DNA of 64,000 bases from Aquipuribacter hungaricus. Lineage in GTDB: Bacteria; Actinomycetota; Actinomycetes; Actinomycetales; JBBAYJ01. The stretch is from assembly GCF_042663885.1 (NCBI RefSeq), contig NZ_JBHSXV010000001.1; one strand, 5' to 3'. The notes beneath the pieces were generated by a model. It ran no database searches. It was not told the DNA's origin and saw only the letters and a program-made list of their open reading frames with translations. The position numbers were made by a program, and so were the translations under genes. This document shows, piece by piece, positions 50,957-59,222 of this stretch (its first letter is position 1; every line of letters begins with the position of its first letter).

Positions 50957-53884
50957 TCATGCTGGCACGGACGGCGGACACGACCCGCCCCGCGCCCGCT
51001 GGGGTCGACGGCCGCCGCGGCGGGTGGTCCGCACCCCCAGCGTGACGTCCTCGTCCACGGCAGCGGACGCGACCACCCGGAGGGCGACGCCACCGTGCTC
51101 GGGCGTCGACAGCACGACGGCCCCGGTCCCTGCCACGACGTCGAGCGCCCGCCGGGTGGGGTGGCCGTAGGTGTTGTCGCCGCCGGCGCTGGCCACCGCG
51201 ACCTGGGCGCCGACCGCGTCGTAGAAGCCGGGCAGCTGGTCGGCGGAGCCGTGGTGCGCCACGGTCGTCACGTCCGCCGCCAGCGCGCCCGGTCCCACCC
51301 GGCGCAGCAGCGCGGCCTGGGCGTCGGAGCCGATGTCCCCCACCGCGAGCAGCGAGAGCGGCCCGACGACGACCCGGACCACGAGCCCGGCGTCGTTGAC
51401 GTCCTGGTCGTCCCCCTCGACGCCCGCCGGGGTCTGCGGGGCCAGGACGTCCACCCGGGCCGCCCCCACCTGTGCCGCCGCGCCCGCCACCGGGCGCTCG
51501 ACGCCGGCCCCCCGCTGCCGTGCCCAGCCCACCAGGTCGGCCTCGACAGCCGGCGGCATCCCGCCCGGGGCCGTCCAGACCTGCCCGACCGACGCCGCGG
51601 CACCGACGCCGCCGAGGCCCCCGACATGGTCGGCGTGCAGGTGCGTGAGGACGAGCAGCGGCACGCTGGTGACGCCCGCCCGGCGCAGGCAGCCCTCGAC
51701 CGGGGCCGGCTCGGGGCCGGTGTCGACGACGACGGCGCTCGTCGGCCCCGCCCGCACGAGGACGCTCTCGCCCTGCCCGACGTCGCACACCACGACGGCC
51801 CACCCCTCCCCGGGCCACCGGTCGCCGCGCAGCGCCGTGTGCCGCAGGGCGACCGCACCGACGAGGACGACCACCAGCAGCAGCAGCACGACAGCGGGTC
51901 CCGGCCGGGCGGTCGTGGGGACTCGTGGTCGCGCCCCCACGGGCGGGGTGTCCGTGCCACGAGGGCCGCCTCCGTCCGGGGCACCGCCCCGGTCGAGCGA
52001 GCCACGACCGGACCCACGTGCACCGGCGGCAGCACCCGCTGCAGCGCCGGCGCTGCCCGACCACCGCACGCGCGGCCACGGCGCCCAGGCCTCTCCGTCG
52101 GCCCGTCGGTCGGGCAGCACGCGGAGCAGCAGCGCCGCGAGGAGCAGGACGCCGACCGTCGCGGAGCCGGCCACGACGGCGCCGACCGGCCCCTCCGGCA
52201 CCGGGACGCTGGCGGCGGGCAGGTCCGCCGCCGTCCGGCCGACGCCCGCGATCCACGAGGCGCACCACCTAGCCGGGGTGGCCACGACGGCGGCCACCCG
52301 TCCGTCGACCAGTGACAGCAGGGCGGCGAGCAGGCCGAGGACCGTCGCGGGGGCGACGGTGGGAGCCACGAGGACGTTGGCCGGCAGCGCGTACAGGCTC
52401 ACCACCGGCTCCAGGCCCACCAGCACCGGCGTCACCGCCACCTGCGCGGCCGCCGGCACGGCGAGCGCGAGCGCCGCGGTCCGCGGGAGGACCCGTCCCA
52501 GCGCCCGCGACCACGGCGTGGTCCACAGCACGAGCGCCCCCGTGGCGAGCACGCTCAGCTGGAACCCCGCCGCACGGGCGAGCCACGGGTCGACGAGGAG
52601 CACCACCACGACCGCCGCGCACAGCGCGGGCACCCCGCCCCCTCGCCGTCCGACGAGCACGCCCAGCAGCCCGACGGACCCCATGACGGCCGCCCGCAGG
52701 ACACTGGGCTCGGGGCGGGCCACGACCACGAGGGCGACCAGCGCCGCCCCTGCCAGGACGACCCCGGTGCGCCGGCCTCCGCGCAGCAGGACCACGAGCA
52801 GCAGCAAGCCGCCGCAGACGAGCGTGACGTTGGCCCCGGAGACGGCCGACAGGTGGCTGAGGCCCGCGACCCGGAGGTCGTCGACGAGGTCGTCGTCCTG
52901 CAGGCGGGTGTCGCCCACGACCAGCCCGGGCAGCAGGGCCGCCCCGTCGGTCACACCGCCCGCGGAGCCGGGACCGCTGCCCTGCCCGCCTGCACCTGCG
53001 CCAACGCCAGCTCCGCCGGTGCCGCCGGTGCCGCCGGTGCCGCCGGTGCCGCCGGTTCCGCCGGTTCCGCCGGTTCCGCCGGTGCCGCCGGTTCCCGCTG
53101 TCCCGCCTGTCCCGCCCGTCGCCGCCCCGACCAGACCCGCGCGCAGCCGCTCGGCGGCCCGCCAGTGCCACCGCGGCTCCGACACCACCGTCGCCGGGCC
53201 GGCCACAGAGGCGAGGTAGGCGTAGGGCTCACCCGGAGGCGCCGGTCGGAGCCGGGCGACGACCTGGCGCCGCTCCCCCCACCGGGCGTCGAGCCACCGG
53301 TCGTCGGCCTTCAGCAGGACTGGCACCTCGACGGGGCGGGGCGCCCGGCCCACGGCGACGACGTCGGCCCGCACCCGGACCTGCTCGCGCTGCCACGCGG
53401 CCTCCCCGGCCCCTGCCGTCGGGTCGCCGGTCACCACCAGCTCCAGGGCGACGGGCACCCCTCGGTCGGCGGCGTCGGCGAGGGCGGGGACCGACCACCG
53501 GGTGAGCTCCGCGGCGGCCGCGGCGAGAACGAGGCCCGTGCAGGCCGCTGCGAGCACGGTGGTGGAGAGGACCGCGGTCGCGGGGTCAGGGCGACGCCGA
53601 CCGCGGGCCAGCAGCAGGAGCAGGACGAGAGACGTCCCCGCCAGGACCGCCAGCACCCCGGTCGCGGCCGTCACGGCAGACGTCCCGCTCGAGCCGGTGG
53701 CCCACCATGCCGCCGCACAGGTCAGGACCGCACCGGGGAGGAGCCGCACGTCGTGACCGCGCGCGGTCGCGGCAGCAGGTCCGCCTGCGACCGGGAGAGC
53801 GGGGTGGGCAGCGGGCGGCGTCCCACCGGGAGCGGAACTGGGGACGGGAGCGGGGCCGGGGCCGACGGCCGTGCGACCCCTCAC
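50957..53884 (-). CDS. comEC: ComEC/Rec2-type DNA uptake channel protein
   Basis: A 975-residue membrane protein for single-strand DNA import. A DUF4131-like N-terminal part with several membrane segments is followed by the competence domain (HLSAVSGANVTLVCGGLLLL). The C-terminal metallo-beta-lactamase domain has VVDTGPEPAPVEGC and THLHADHVGG near residue 745. Its long hydrophilic insert near residues 255-300 is a Gly-Gly-Thr repeat encoded by 9-base units. The GTG start overlaps the comEA stop. Whether this organism is competent is unknown. Confidence 0.93.
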   Translation of the reverse strand: MRGRTAVGPGPAPVPSSAPGGTPPAAHPALPVAGGPAAATARGHDVRLLPGAVLTCAAAWWATGSSGTSAVTAATGVLAVLAGTSLVLLLLLARGRRRPDPATAVLSTTVLAAACTGLVLAAAAAELTRWSVPALADAADRGVPVALELVVTGDPTAGAGEAAWQREQVRVRADVVAVGRAPRPVEVPVLLKADDRWLDARWGERRQVVARLRPAPPGEPYAYLASVAGPATVVSEPRWHWRAAERLRAGLVGAATGGTGGTAGTGGTGGTGGTGGTGGTGGTGGTGGTGGAGVGAGAGGQGSGPGSAGGVTDGAALLPGLVVGDTRLQDDDLVDDLRVAGLSHLSAVSGANVTLVCGGLLLLVVLLRGGRRTGVVLAGAALVALVVVARPEPSVLRAAVMGSVGLLGVLVGRRGGGVPALCAAVVVVLLVDPWLARAAGFQLSVLATGALVLWTTPWSRALGRVLPRTAALALAVPAAAQVAVTPVLVGLEPVVSLYALPANVLVAPTVAPATVLGLLAALLSLVDGRVAAVVATPARWCASWIAGVGRTAADLPAASVPVPEGPVGAVVAGSATVGVLLLAALLLRVLPDRRADGEAWAPWPRVRWSGSAGAAAGAAAGARGSGRGSLDRGGAPDGGGPRGTDTPPVGARPRVPTTARPGPAVVLLLLVVVLVGAVALRHTALRGDRWPGEGWAVVVCDVGQGESVLVRAGPTSAVVVDTGPEPAPVEGCLRRAGVTSVPLLVLTHLHADHVGGLGGVGAAASVGQVWTAPGGMPPAVEADLVGWARQRGAGVERPVAGAAAQVGAARVDVLAPQTPAGVEGDDQDVNDAGLVVRVVVGPLSLLAVGDIGSDAQAALLRRVGPGALAADVTTVAHHGSADQLPGFYDAVGAQVAVASAGGDNTYGHPTRRALDVVAGTGAVVLSTPEHGGVALRVVASAAVDEDVTLGVRTTRRGGRRPQRARGGSCPPSVPA
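53012..53119. repeat. Tandem 9-bp repeats inside comEC
   Basis: Nine close copies of GCCGCCGGT / TCCGCCGGT followed by three decayed copies. They encode a (Gly-Gly-Thr)n run in the extracytoplasmic part of ComEC. Length changes here keep the frame. Confidence 0.85.
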
Positions 53885-54954
53885 ACGGTCACCAGGTCGG
53901 CGATGTCAGCCAGCACGGCCGGGCCGATCCCGCTGACGGAGCCCAGGTCGTCGACGGACGCGAACGGCCCGACGGCGTCCCGGTGCTCGACGATCCGTGC
54001 CGCGAGGACCGGCCCGATGCCGGGCAGGGCGTCGAGCGCTGCGGCGTCTGCGGTGTTGACGTCCAGCAGGCCGCCCGCAGCTGGCCCGCCCGCGCCACCC
54101 GGGCCCGCACCACCCGAGTCCCCACCACCGGAGCCCGCGGCACCGGAGCCCGTGCCCGGGCCGGGAGCACCACCTGTCCCAGGCTGCGCCGCTTCACCCG
54201 GCAGCGGGACCACGACGAGCTCGCCGTCGGCCAGCGGGCGGGCCAGGTTGACCAGGCGCGTGTCCGCCTCGGCCGTGACCCCGCCCGCGGCCGCGACGGC
54301 ATCGGCCACCCGGGACCCGGCGGGCACGGTCACGACCCCGGGCTGCTCGACGGCGCCGTCGACATGCACGACGAGCGGGCCGGCCTGGGCGACGGATGCA
54401 CCTGCGGCAGGAGCTCCGCCCGCCGTGCCCCCGGCGTTAGCCCCACCGGCGTCGTACACCAGGCCCGGCTCGCCACTGGGCCCCGCGACCGGCCCACCGC
54501 CACCGCCGGACGACACCGACCCGGCCACGGGGACCGCCTCGACGGCGTCGGCCCCTGCCGCACCGCCCTCACCGTCGTCCGCCTGCCCGGCAACGGCCGG
54601 TGCCGTCACGGACGCCGGTCCCACGAGCACCTCGTCGCCGGCGCCGCCCCCCAGCAGCAGGACCCCCGTGGCCACCGCCACGGCAGCGAGCACGACGGCG
54701 GCACCACCCGGCACCCCGCCCAGGCGCCACCCGGCCCACCGGCCCGCGGGCACGTCGGCCCGTCGGCGAGGCCCCCGGGAGGGAGGTGGGGGGTCGACGC
54801 CCCCTTCCGACCACCCCGCCTCCCCGTCGGCAGGGCCCCCCGTGCCGTCCGGGGGCCAGGGCGGAGGAGCCCCCGACGGGAGACCCGGCTCCGGCCACGA
54901 CGTCCCCAGCAGCCGCCCCAGCCTGTCCGGCCCGCTCCTCGCTCCCCTGCCCAC
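53881..54954 (-). CDS. comEA: ComEA-like DNA-binding protein
   Basis: A 357-residue protein. A Pro-rich cytoplasmic N-terminus of about 80 residues and one membrane segment (AAVVLAAVAVATGVLLLG) come first. An SLBB domain follows at about residues 195-250 (VVHVDGAVEQPGVVTVPAGS), then a Gly-rich linker and a C-terminal pair of helix-hairpin-helix motifs (VNTADAAALDALPGIGPVLA and FASVDDLGSVSGIGPAVLA) that bind DNA. It passes DNA to ComEC, whose gene overlaps its stop by GTGA. Upstream 54955-55079 holds no recognisable gene. Confidence 0.93.
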   Translation of the reverse strand: MGRGARSGPDRLGRLLGTSWPEPGLPSGAPPPWPPDGTGGPADGEAGWSEGGVDPPPPSRGPRRRADVPAGRWAGWRLGGVPGGAAVVLAAVAVATGVLLLGGGAGDEVLVGPASVTAPAVAGQADDGEGGAAGADAVEAVPVAGSVSSGGGGGPVAGPSGEPGLVYDAGGANAGGTAGGAPAAGASVAQAGPLVVHVDGAVEQPGVVTVPAGSRVADAVAAAGGVTAEADTRLVNLARPLADGELVVVPLPGEAAQPGTGGAPGPGTGSGAAGSGGGDSGGAGPGGAGGPAAGGLLDVNTADAAALDALPGIGPVLAARIVEHRDAVGPFASVDDLGSVSGIGPAVLADIADLVTV

Positions 54955-55079
54955 GCCGCGACGCTAGGGACGCGGGCGACCTGCCCCAGCCCACGACGGC
55001 GGCCCCTGTGGACCACCCGGGCCCCGCCGCCCTGTGCACGCAGGGCCGGGCCAGGTGCAAGGGGAGCCTGCCGGAGGGG

Positions 55080-55934
55080 TCAGCGGCCGGGCGTCACCAG
55101 CACGGCGAGCCCGACGGCCCCGGGCCCGACGTGCGCGGCGAGCACCGGGCTCAGCGGACGCACCCGCACCGGCACGACTCCGACCGCCCCGTCGCGCAGG
55201 CGCCGCTGAAGGTCCTCGGCGGCACCCGTCGCGCCGGCGTGCTGGACGACGACCTCGACGTGCCCGCCCGCCGTCGCGCCGTCCTCGGCGGCCAGCTCGC
55301 GCAGCCGGTCGGCGGCGAGCGCGACGAGCCGGTCGAGCACCCGCCCCGTCGTCCGCAGGCGCTCGAGGGGGACCAGGCGCCCGTCGTGGACGAGCAGGAC
55401 CGGCCGGGCGCTGAGACCGGGCCGCCCGCCGTCGCCGGCGGCACGCCCGCCGCGGGTGAGGTGGGCCGAGGTCGCGGGCGAGAACCAGGTGCGCGAGCGA
55501 CCGGCGACCCCTGCGGCCAGGGCGGCGACCCGGCGGACGTCGGCCCCGTCGGCCGCCGCCTCGGCCGCCGCACCGACCGCCGCCGTCAGGGCCGCCCCGA
55601 CGCAGCCGGTGTCCACGACCTCCACCCGCAGCGGGGCGCCCGCGGCCGCGAGCCTGGCCGCCTCGACGGTGCCCGACAGCGCCCCCGACAGGTGCACCGA
55701 CACCACGGCGGACGCACCCGACGCGGCCGCGGCGGCGTAGGCGCGGGCGAACCCGTCCGGCGAGGGACGGCTCGTGCCGACCTGCGCCCCGGCCGTCATC
55801 CGCGCGAGCAGCGCGTCGAGGTCGGTACCGGCCTCGGAGGCCGGCACCCCGTCCACGACGACGTCCAGGTCGACCACCGCGACGGCCGGGGCGACCGGCC
55901 GCGCGGTGGAGTCGGTGACGACCGCGGTGCGCAC
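55080..55934 (-). CDS. DegV-family fatty-acid-binding protein
   Basis: A 284-residue protein of the DegV/FakB fold that binds fatty acids. The start VRTAVVTDSTA, the motif GTSRPSPDGFARAY and SVHLSGALSGTVEAARLA are typical. The C-terminal domain follows from about residue 150 (SARPVLLVHDGRLVPLERLR). In firmicutes FakB hands fatty acids to a kinase. No kinase is in the window. It starts at GTG four bases after the leuS stop and ends before comEA on the same strand. Confidence 0.88.
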   Translation of the reverse strand: MRTAVVTDSTARPVAPAVAVVDLDVVVDGVPASEAGTDLDALLARMTAGAQVGTSRPSPDGFARAYAAAAASGASAVVSVHLSGALSGTVEAARLAAAGAPLRVEVVDTGCVGAALTAAVGAAAEAAADGADVRRVAALAAGVAGRSRTWFSPATSAHLTRGGRAAGDGGRPGLSARPVLLVHDGRLVPLERLRTTGRVLDRLVALAADRLRELAAEDGATAGGHVEVVVQHAGATGAAEDLQRRLRDGAVGVVPVRVRPLSPVLAAHVGPGAVGLAVLVTPGR

Positions 55935-55938
55935 GTGC

Positions 55939-58485
55939 TCAGCCCGTGACGACGTTCACCAGGCCCGGCGGGCGCACGACGACGCGCCGCACGGTGGCCC
56001 CGCCGATGGACGCCACGACCTTCTCGCTGGCCATGGCCAGCTCGCGCAGCTCGTCCTCGCCGATGCCGGGCGGCACCTCGAGCCGGTCGCGGACCTTGCC
56101 CATGACCTGGACGACCGCGGTGACGGTGTCCTCCACGAGCAGGGACTCGTCGACGGCGGGCCAGCCGGCCCTGGCCACGCACGGCTCGTGGCCGAGCGTC
56201 GCCCACATGTCCTCCGCCGTGTACGGCGCGACCAGGCTCAGCAGCACCGCCACGGCCTCGACGGCCTCGCGGACGGCGGGGTCCGCCGGGCCGACAGCCG
56301 GGTCGTCGATCGCCTTGCGGACGGCGTTGACCAGCTCCATCGTCCGGGCGACCGCGACGTTGAACCGCAGCCCCTCGACCAGCGAGGCGGCGTCGGCGAC
56401 CACGCGGTGCGTGACGCGGCGCAGCGGCCCGGAGCCGGTCGAGGGGTCCGCGCCGACCGGGGAGGTGACATCGCGGGCCAGCCGCCAGGCCCGGGCCAGG
56501 AAGCGCGCCGAGCCGGCGGGCGACACGTCGGCCCAGTCCACGTCGTCCTCGGGCGGGCCCGCGAACACCATGGTCAGCCGGATCGCGTCGACGCCGTGCT
56601 CGTCCAGCTGCTCGCCCAGCTTGACCAGGTTGCCCTTGGACTTGCTCATGGCGGAGCCGTCCATCTGGACCATGCCCTGGTTGAGCAGGCGCGAGAACGG
56701 CTCGGTCGGCGTGACCATGCCCATGTCGTGCAGCACCTTGGTGAAGAACCGCGCGTACAGCAGGTGGAGGATCGCGTGGGTCACGCCGCCGACGTACTGC
56801 TCGACGGGCATCCACCGGTCGGCCTCGGCGCGCTCGAACGGCACGGTCGTCGATGTAGGCGACAGGAACCGCAGGAAGTACCAGGACGAGTCGACGAACG
56901 TGTCCATCGTGTCGGTGTCCCGCAGGGCGGGGCCTCCGCAGGACGGGCACGTGGTGCTCACCCAGTCCGTGGCCGCGGCCAGCGGGGAGCGGCCCTTGGG
57001 CGCCAGGTCGAGGCCCTCCGACGGGGGCAGCTCCACGGGCAGCTGGTCGTCGGGGACGCGGACCTCGCCGCAGCCCTCGCAGTGGACGATCGGGAACGGC
57101 GTCCCCCAGTAGCGCTGGCGGGAGATGAGCCAGTCGCGCAGCCGGTAGGTCGTCGTCGGGCCGCCCAGGCCGTCCGCGGCCAGCTGCTCCGACACGGCCG
57201 CGATGGCCTCGGCCTTGCGCAGCCCGTCCAGCGGGCCGGAGTTCACCAGGACGCCGTCGCCGGACGTGGCGACGCGGCTCTGCGCCGGGTCGGGCAGCGG
57301 CTCGCCGGCCTCGTCGCGGACGTCGACGACCGTGCGCACCGGCAGGCCGTGCGCCAGGGCGAAGTCCAGGTCGCGCTGGTCGTGGGCGGGCACGGCCATG
57401 ACGGCGCCGTGGCCGTAGTCGGCCAGCACGTAGTCGGCGGCCCACACCGGCATCCGCTCCCCCGTCACCGGGTTGACCGCGTGGCGGTGGAGGAAGACGC
57501 CGGTCTTGGGGCGGTCGGAGGCCAGCCGCTCGATCTCCGTGGTGCCGCGGACGGCCTCCAGGTACGCCTCGAAGGTCTCCCGCACGCCGGGCTCGGCGTC
57601 GCGGACCAGCTCCTCGGCCAGGTCGGAGTCCACGGCGACGACGAAGAACGTCGCGCCGTGCAGGGTGTCCGGGCGCGTCGTGTAGACGGTGACCGGCTCG
57701 TCCCGGCCCTCGACGACGAAGCGGACGTCGGCGCCGGTCGAGCGGCCGATCCAGTTGCGCTGCATCGCCAGGACCTTGTCCGGCCACGTGCCCTGCAGCT
57801 GCTCCATGTCGTCCAGCAGCCGGTCGGCGTAGTCGGTGATCTTCAGGTACCACTGCGTGAGCTTCTTCTTGGTGACCGCGGCGCCGCACCGCTCGCAGCG
57901 TCCCTGGACGACCTGCTCGTTGGCCAGGACCGTCTGGTCGACGGGGCACCAGTTGACCTGGCTCGGGCGGCGGTAGGCCAGGCCCTGCTCGTGCATGCGC
58001 AGGAACAGCCACTGGTTCCAGCGGTAGTACTCCGGCTCGCACGTGGCCAGGACCCGGTCCCAGTCGAAGCTGCACGCGTAGCGGCGCATCGACGCCTTCT
58101 GCTGCTCGATGTTCTGCCGCGTCCACACGCCCGGGTCGACCCCGCGCTTGATGGCGGCGTTCTCCGCGGGCAGGCCGAAGGCGTCCCAGCCGATCGGGTG
58201 GAGCACGTCGAAGCCCCGCTGGACCCAGTACCGGGCGATGACGTCACCGAGCGCGTAGGCCTCCGCGTGGCCCATGTGCAGGTCGCCCGAGGGGTACGGG
58301 AACATGTCGAGGACGTATTTGCCGGGCCGCTCGTCACCGGGCAGGCCGCTGGCGAACGGCTTGGCCTCGTCCCAGACCGGCAGCCAGCGGGCCTCCAGCG
58401 CGTGCGGGTCCCAGCGGCCGGCCGGGTCCTGCTCGTGGTCCCTGTCCTGCGGCCGACCCTGCTCGTGGTCCTGCTCGACGGTCAT
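55939..58485 (-). CDS. leuS: Leucyl-tRNA synthetase
   Basis: Charges tRNA-Leu. At 848 residues it is of typical bacterial length. HMGH (residues 70-73) is present. The second signature near residue 612 reads AMSKSKG, with alanine for the first lysine. The editing domain (TTRPDTLHGATFFVVAVDSD), the zinc-linked CPSCGG segment and the anticodon part follow. The start ATG has GGAGGA upstream. The N-terminal 20 residues are a charged extra (EQDHEQGRPQDRDHEQ). A leucine leader peptide and hairpins occupy the 240-base upstream gap. Confidence 0.96.
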   Translation of the reverse strand: MTVEQDHEQGRPQDRDHEQDPAGRWDPHALEARWLPVWDEAKPFASGLPGDERPGKYVLDMFPYPSGDLHMGHAEAYALGDVIARYWVQRGFDVLHPIGWDAFGLPAENAAIKRGVDPGVWTRQNIEQQKASMRRYACSFDWDRVLATCEPEYYRWNQWLFLRMHEQGLAYRRPSQVNWCPVDQTVLANEQVVQGRCERCGAAVTKKKLTQWYLKITDYADRLLDDMEQLQGTWPDKVLAMQRNWIGRSTGADVRFVVEGRDEPVTVYTTRPDTLHGATFFVVAVDSDLAEELVRDAEPGVRETFEAYLEAVRGTTEIERLASDRPKTGVFLHRHAVNPVTGERMPVWAADYVLADYGHGAVMAVPAHDQRDLDFALAHGLPVRTVVDVRDEAGEPLPDPAQSRVATSGDGVLVNSGPLDGLRKAEAIAAVSEQLAADGLGGPTTTYRLRDWLISRQRYWGTPFPIVHCEGCGEVRVPDDQLPVELPPSEGLDLAPKGRSPLAAATDWVSTTCPSCGGPALRDTDTMDTFVDSSWYFLRFLSPTSTTVPFERAEADRWMPVEQYVGGVTHAILHLLYARFFTKVLHDMGMVTPTEPFSRLLNQGMVQMDGSAMSKSKGNLVKLGEQLDEHGVDAIRLTMVFAGPPEDDVDWADVSPAGSARFLARAWRLARDVTSPVGADPSTGSGPLRRVTHRVVADAASLVEGLRFNVAVARTMELVNAVRKAIDDPAVGPADPAVREAVEAVAVLLSLVAPYTAEDMWATLGHEPCVARAGWPAVDESLLVEDTVTAVVQVMGKVRDRLEVPPGIGEDELRELAMASEKVVASIGGATVRRVVVRPPGLVNVVTG

Positions 58486-58580
58486 CGCGTCCTCCTGCTG
58501 CTCGTGGCGCCCGTGCTCCGCGTCCTGCCCACCGTGCCTGTGCGCCCGCCCGGGACCGACGACCGGCCGGACATGACGAA

Positions 58581-58641
58581 GCCCCTCGCTCAGGAGGGGC
58601 CGCCGCGCTGGTCCGCCGTCGAGGCGGTCTGCTCAGCGCGG
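58581..58641 (-). promoter_or_regulatory. Putative leucine attenuator of leuS
   Basis: Two hairpins follow the leader codons. The first (58603-58641) pairs CCGCGCT with AGCGCGG and has an inner CCGCC/GGCGG stem, covering the leader stop. The second (58581-58600) is a compact terminator-like stem GCCCCTC-loop-GAGGGGC followed on the transcript by TTCGTCAT. Stalling on three leucine codons could alter the first hairpin and let the polymerase pass. The mechanism is inferred. Confidence 0.6.
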
Positions 58642-58671
58642 CCCGGGAAGGAGCAGGTCGGAGGTCGGCAC
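58633..58671 (-). CDS. Leucine leader peptide of leuS
   Basis: A 12-codon ORF starting with GTG and reading MPTSDLLLPGPR, with three consecutive leucine codons (CTG CTC CTT). TATCCT ends six bases before the GTG, so the transcript is probably leaderless. Its layout (TANNNT, six bases, GTG, Ser near LLL, hairpins) is the same as before leuA. Confidence 0.7.
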   Translation of the reverse strand: MPTSDLLLPGPR

Positions 58672-58677
58672 CCGGCG

Positions 58678-58683
58678 AGGATA
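58678..58683 (-). promoter_or_regulatory. -10 element of the leuS leader transcript
   Basis: TATCCT (TANNNT type) sits six bases before the leader GTG, matching the spacing at the leuA leader. No clear -35 is visible in the GC-rich region upstream. Confidence 0.55.
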
Positions 58684-58724
58684 GCGCGGGCCGGGCCGGG
58701 CGGCCGCCGTGCCAGGCTCCTCCC

Positions 58725-59222
58725 GTGCGCAACCTCGTCCCGGTCGCCCCCTTCCGCGAGCTCACCCGCGGCGCGGTGCTGGGCTCGGGCCGCGCGGTGT
58801 TCGACGAGGCCGCCGAGCGCCTCATGACCTGGCAGGTGCACCGGGACGCTGGCCTGGGCGTCCGCGCCACCTCCCCGCGGGTGCTGCCGGGCGTCGAGGT
58901 CGCCCTGCGGCTCGGCAGCCGCCCGGTCGGCATCACGGCGCGCTGCGTGGTCGTCGGCGTCGTGGCCGAGGCGACCGAGCAGGGCTTCACCTACCGCACG
59001 CTGCCGGGGCACCCCGAGGAGGGCGACGAGCACTTCCGGGTCAGCCTGGAGGCCGACGGCACCGTGCGCGGCACGGTGTCGGCCATGTCCCGCCCGGCCA
59101 GCCTGCTGGCCCGTGCCGGCGGGCCGGTGACGACCCTGCTGCAGCGCCGGGTCACCGACCGCTACCTGGCCGCCATGGCCCCCGGTGGCAGGCGCCGCCG
59201 GCGCTCCGCCCGCGACACCTGA
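58725..59222 (+). CDS. DUF1990-family protein
   Basis: A 165-residue protein of the DUF1990 family: the core runs from AAERLMTWQVHRDAGLGVRA through VVGVVAEATEQGFTYRTLPGHPEEGDEHF (in separate strands). The fold binds a small ligand in plant and bacterial relatives, without known function. The GTG start probably is leaderless (CAGGCT six bases before it). It is divergent from the leuS leader. Its last 61 bases overlap the convergent MFS gene. Confidence 0.85.
   Translation: MRNLVPVAPFRELTRGAVLGSGRAVFDEAAERLMTWQVHRDAGLGVRATSPRVLPGVEVALRLGSRPVGITARCVVVGVVAEATEQGFTYRTLPGHPEEGDEHFRVSLEADGTVRGTVSAMSRPASLLARAGGPVTTLLQRRVTDRYLAAMAPGGRRRRRSARDT

Noticed and set aside
53012..53119. Mobile-element or array-like repeat
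   Set aside because: It is a simple 9-base in-frame repeat inside comEC with no flanking inverted repeats or transposase.
58486..58724. T-box riboswitch before leuS
   Set aside because: I found no T-box sequence or specifier stem. The leucine codons and two hairpins explain the gap better.
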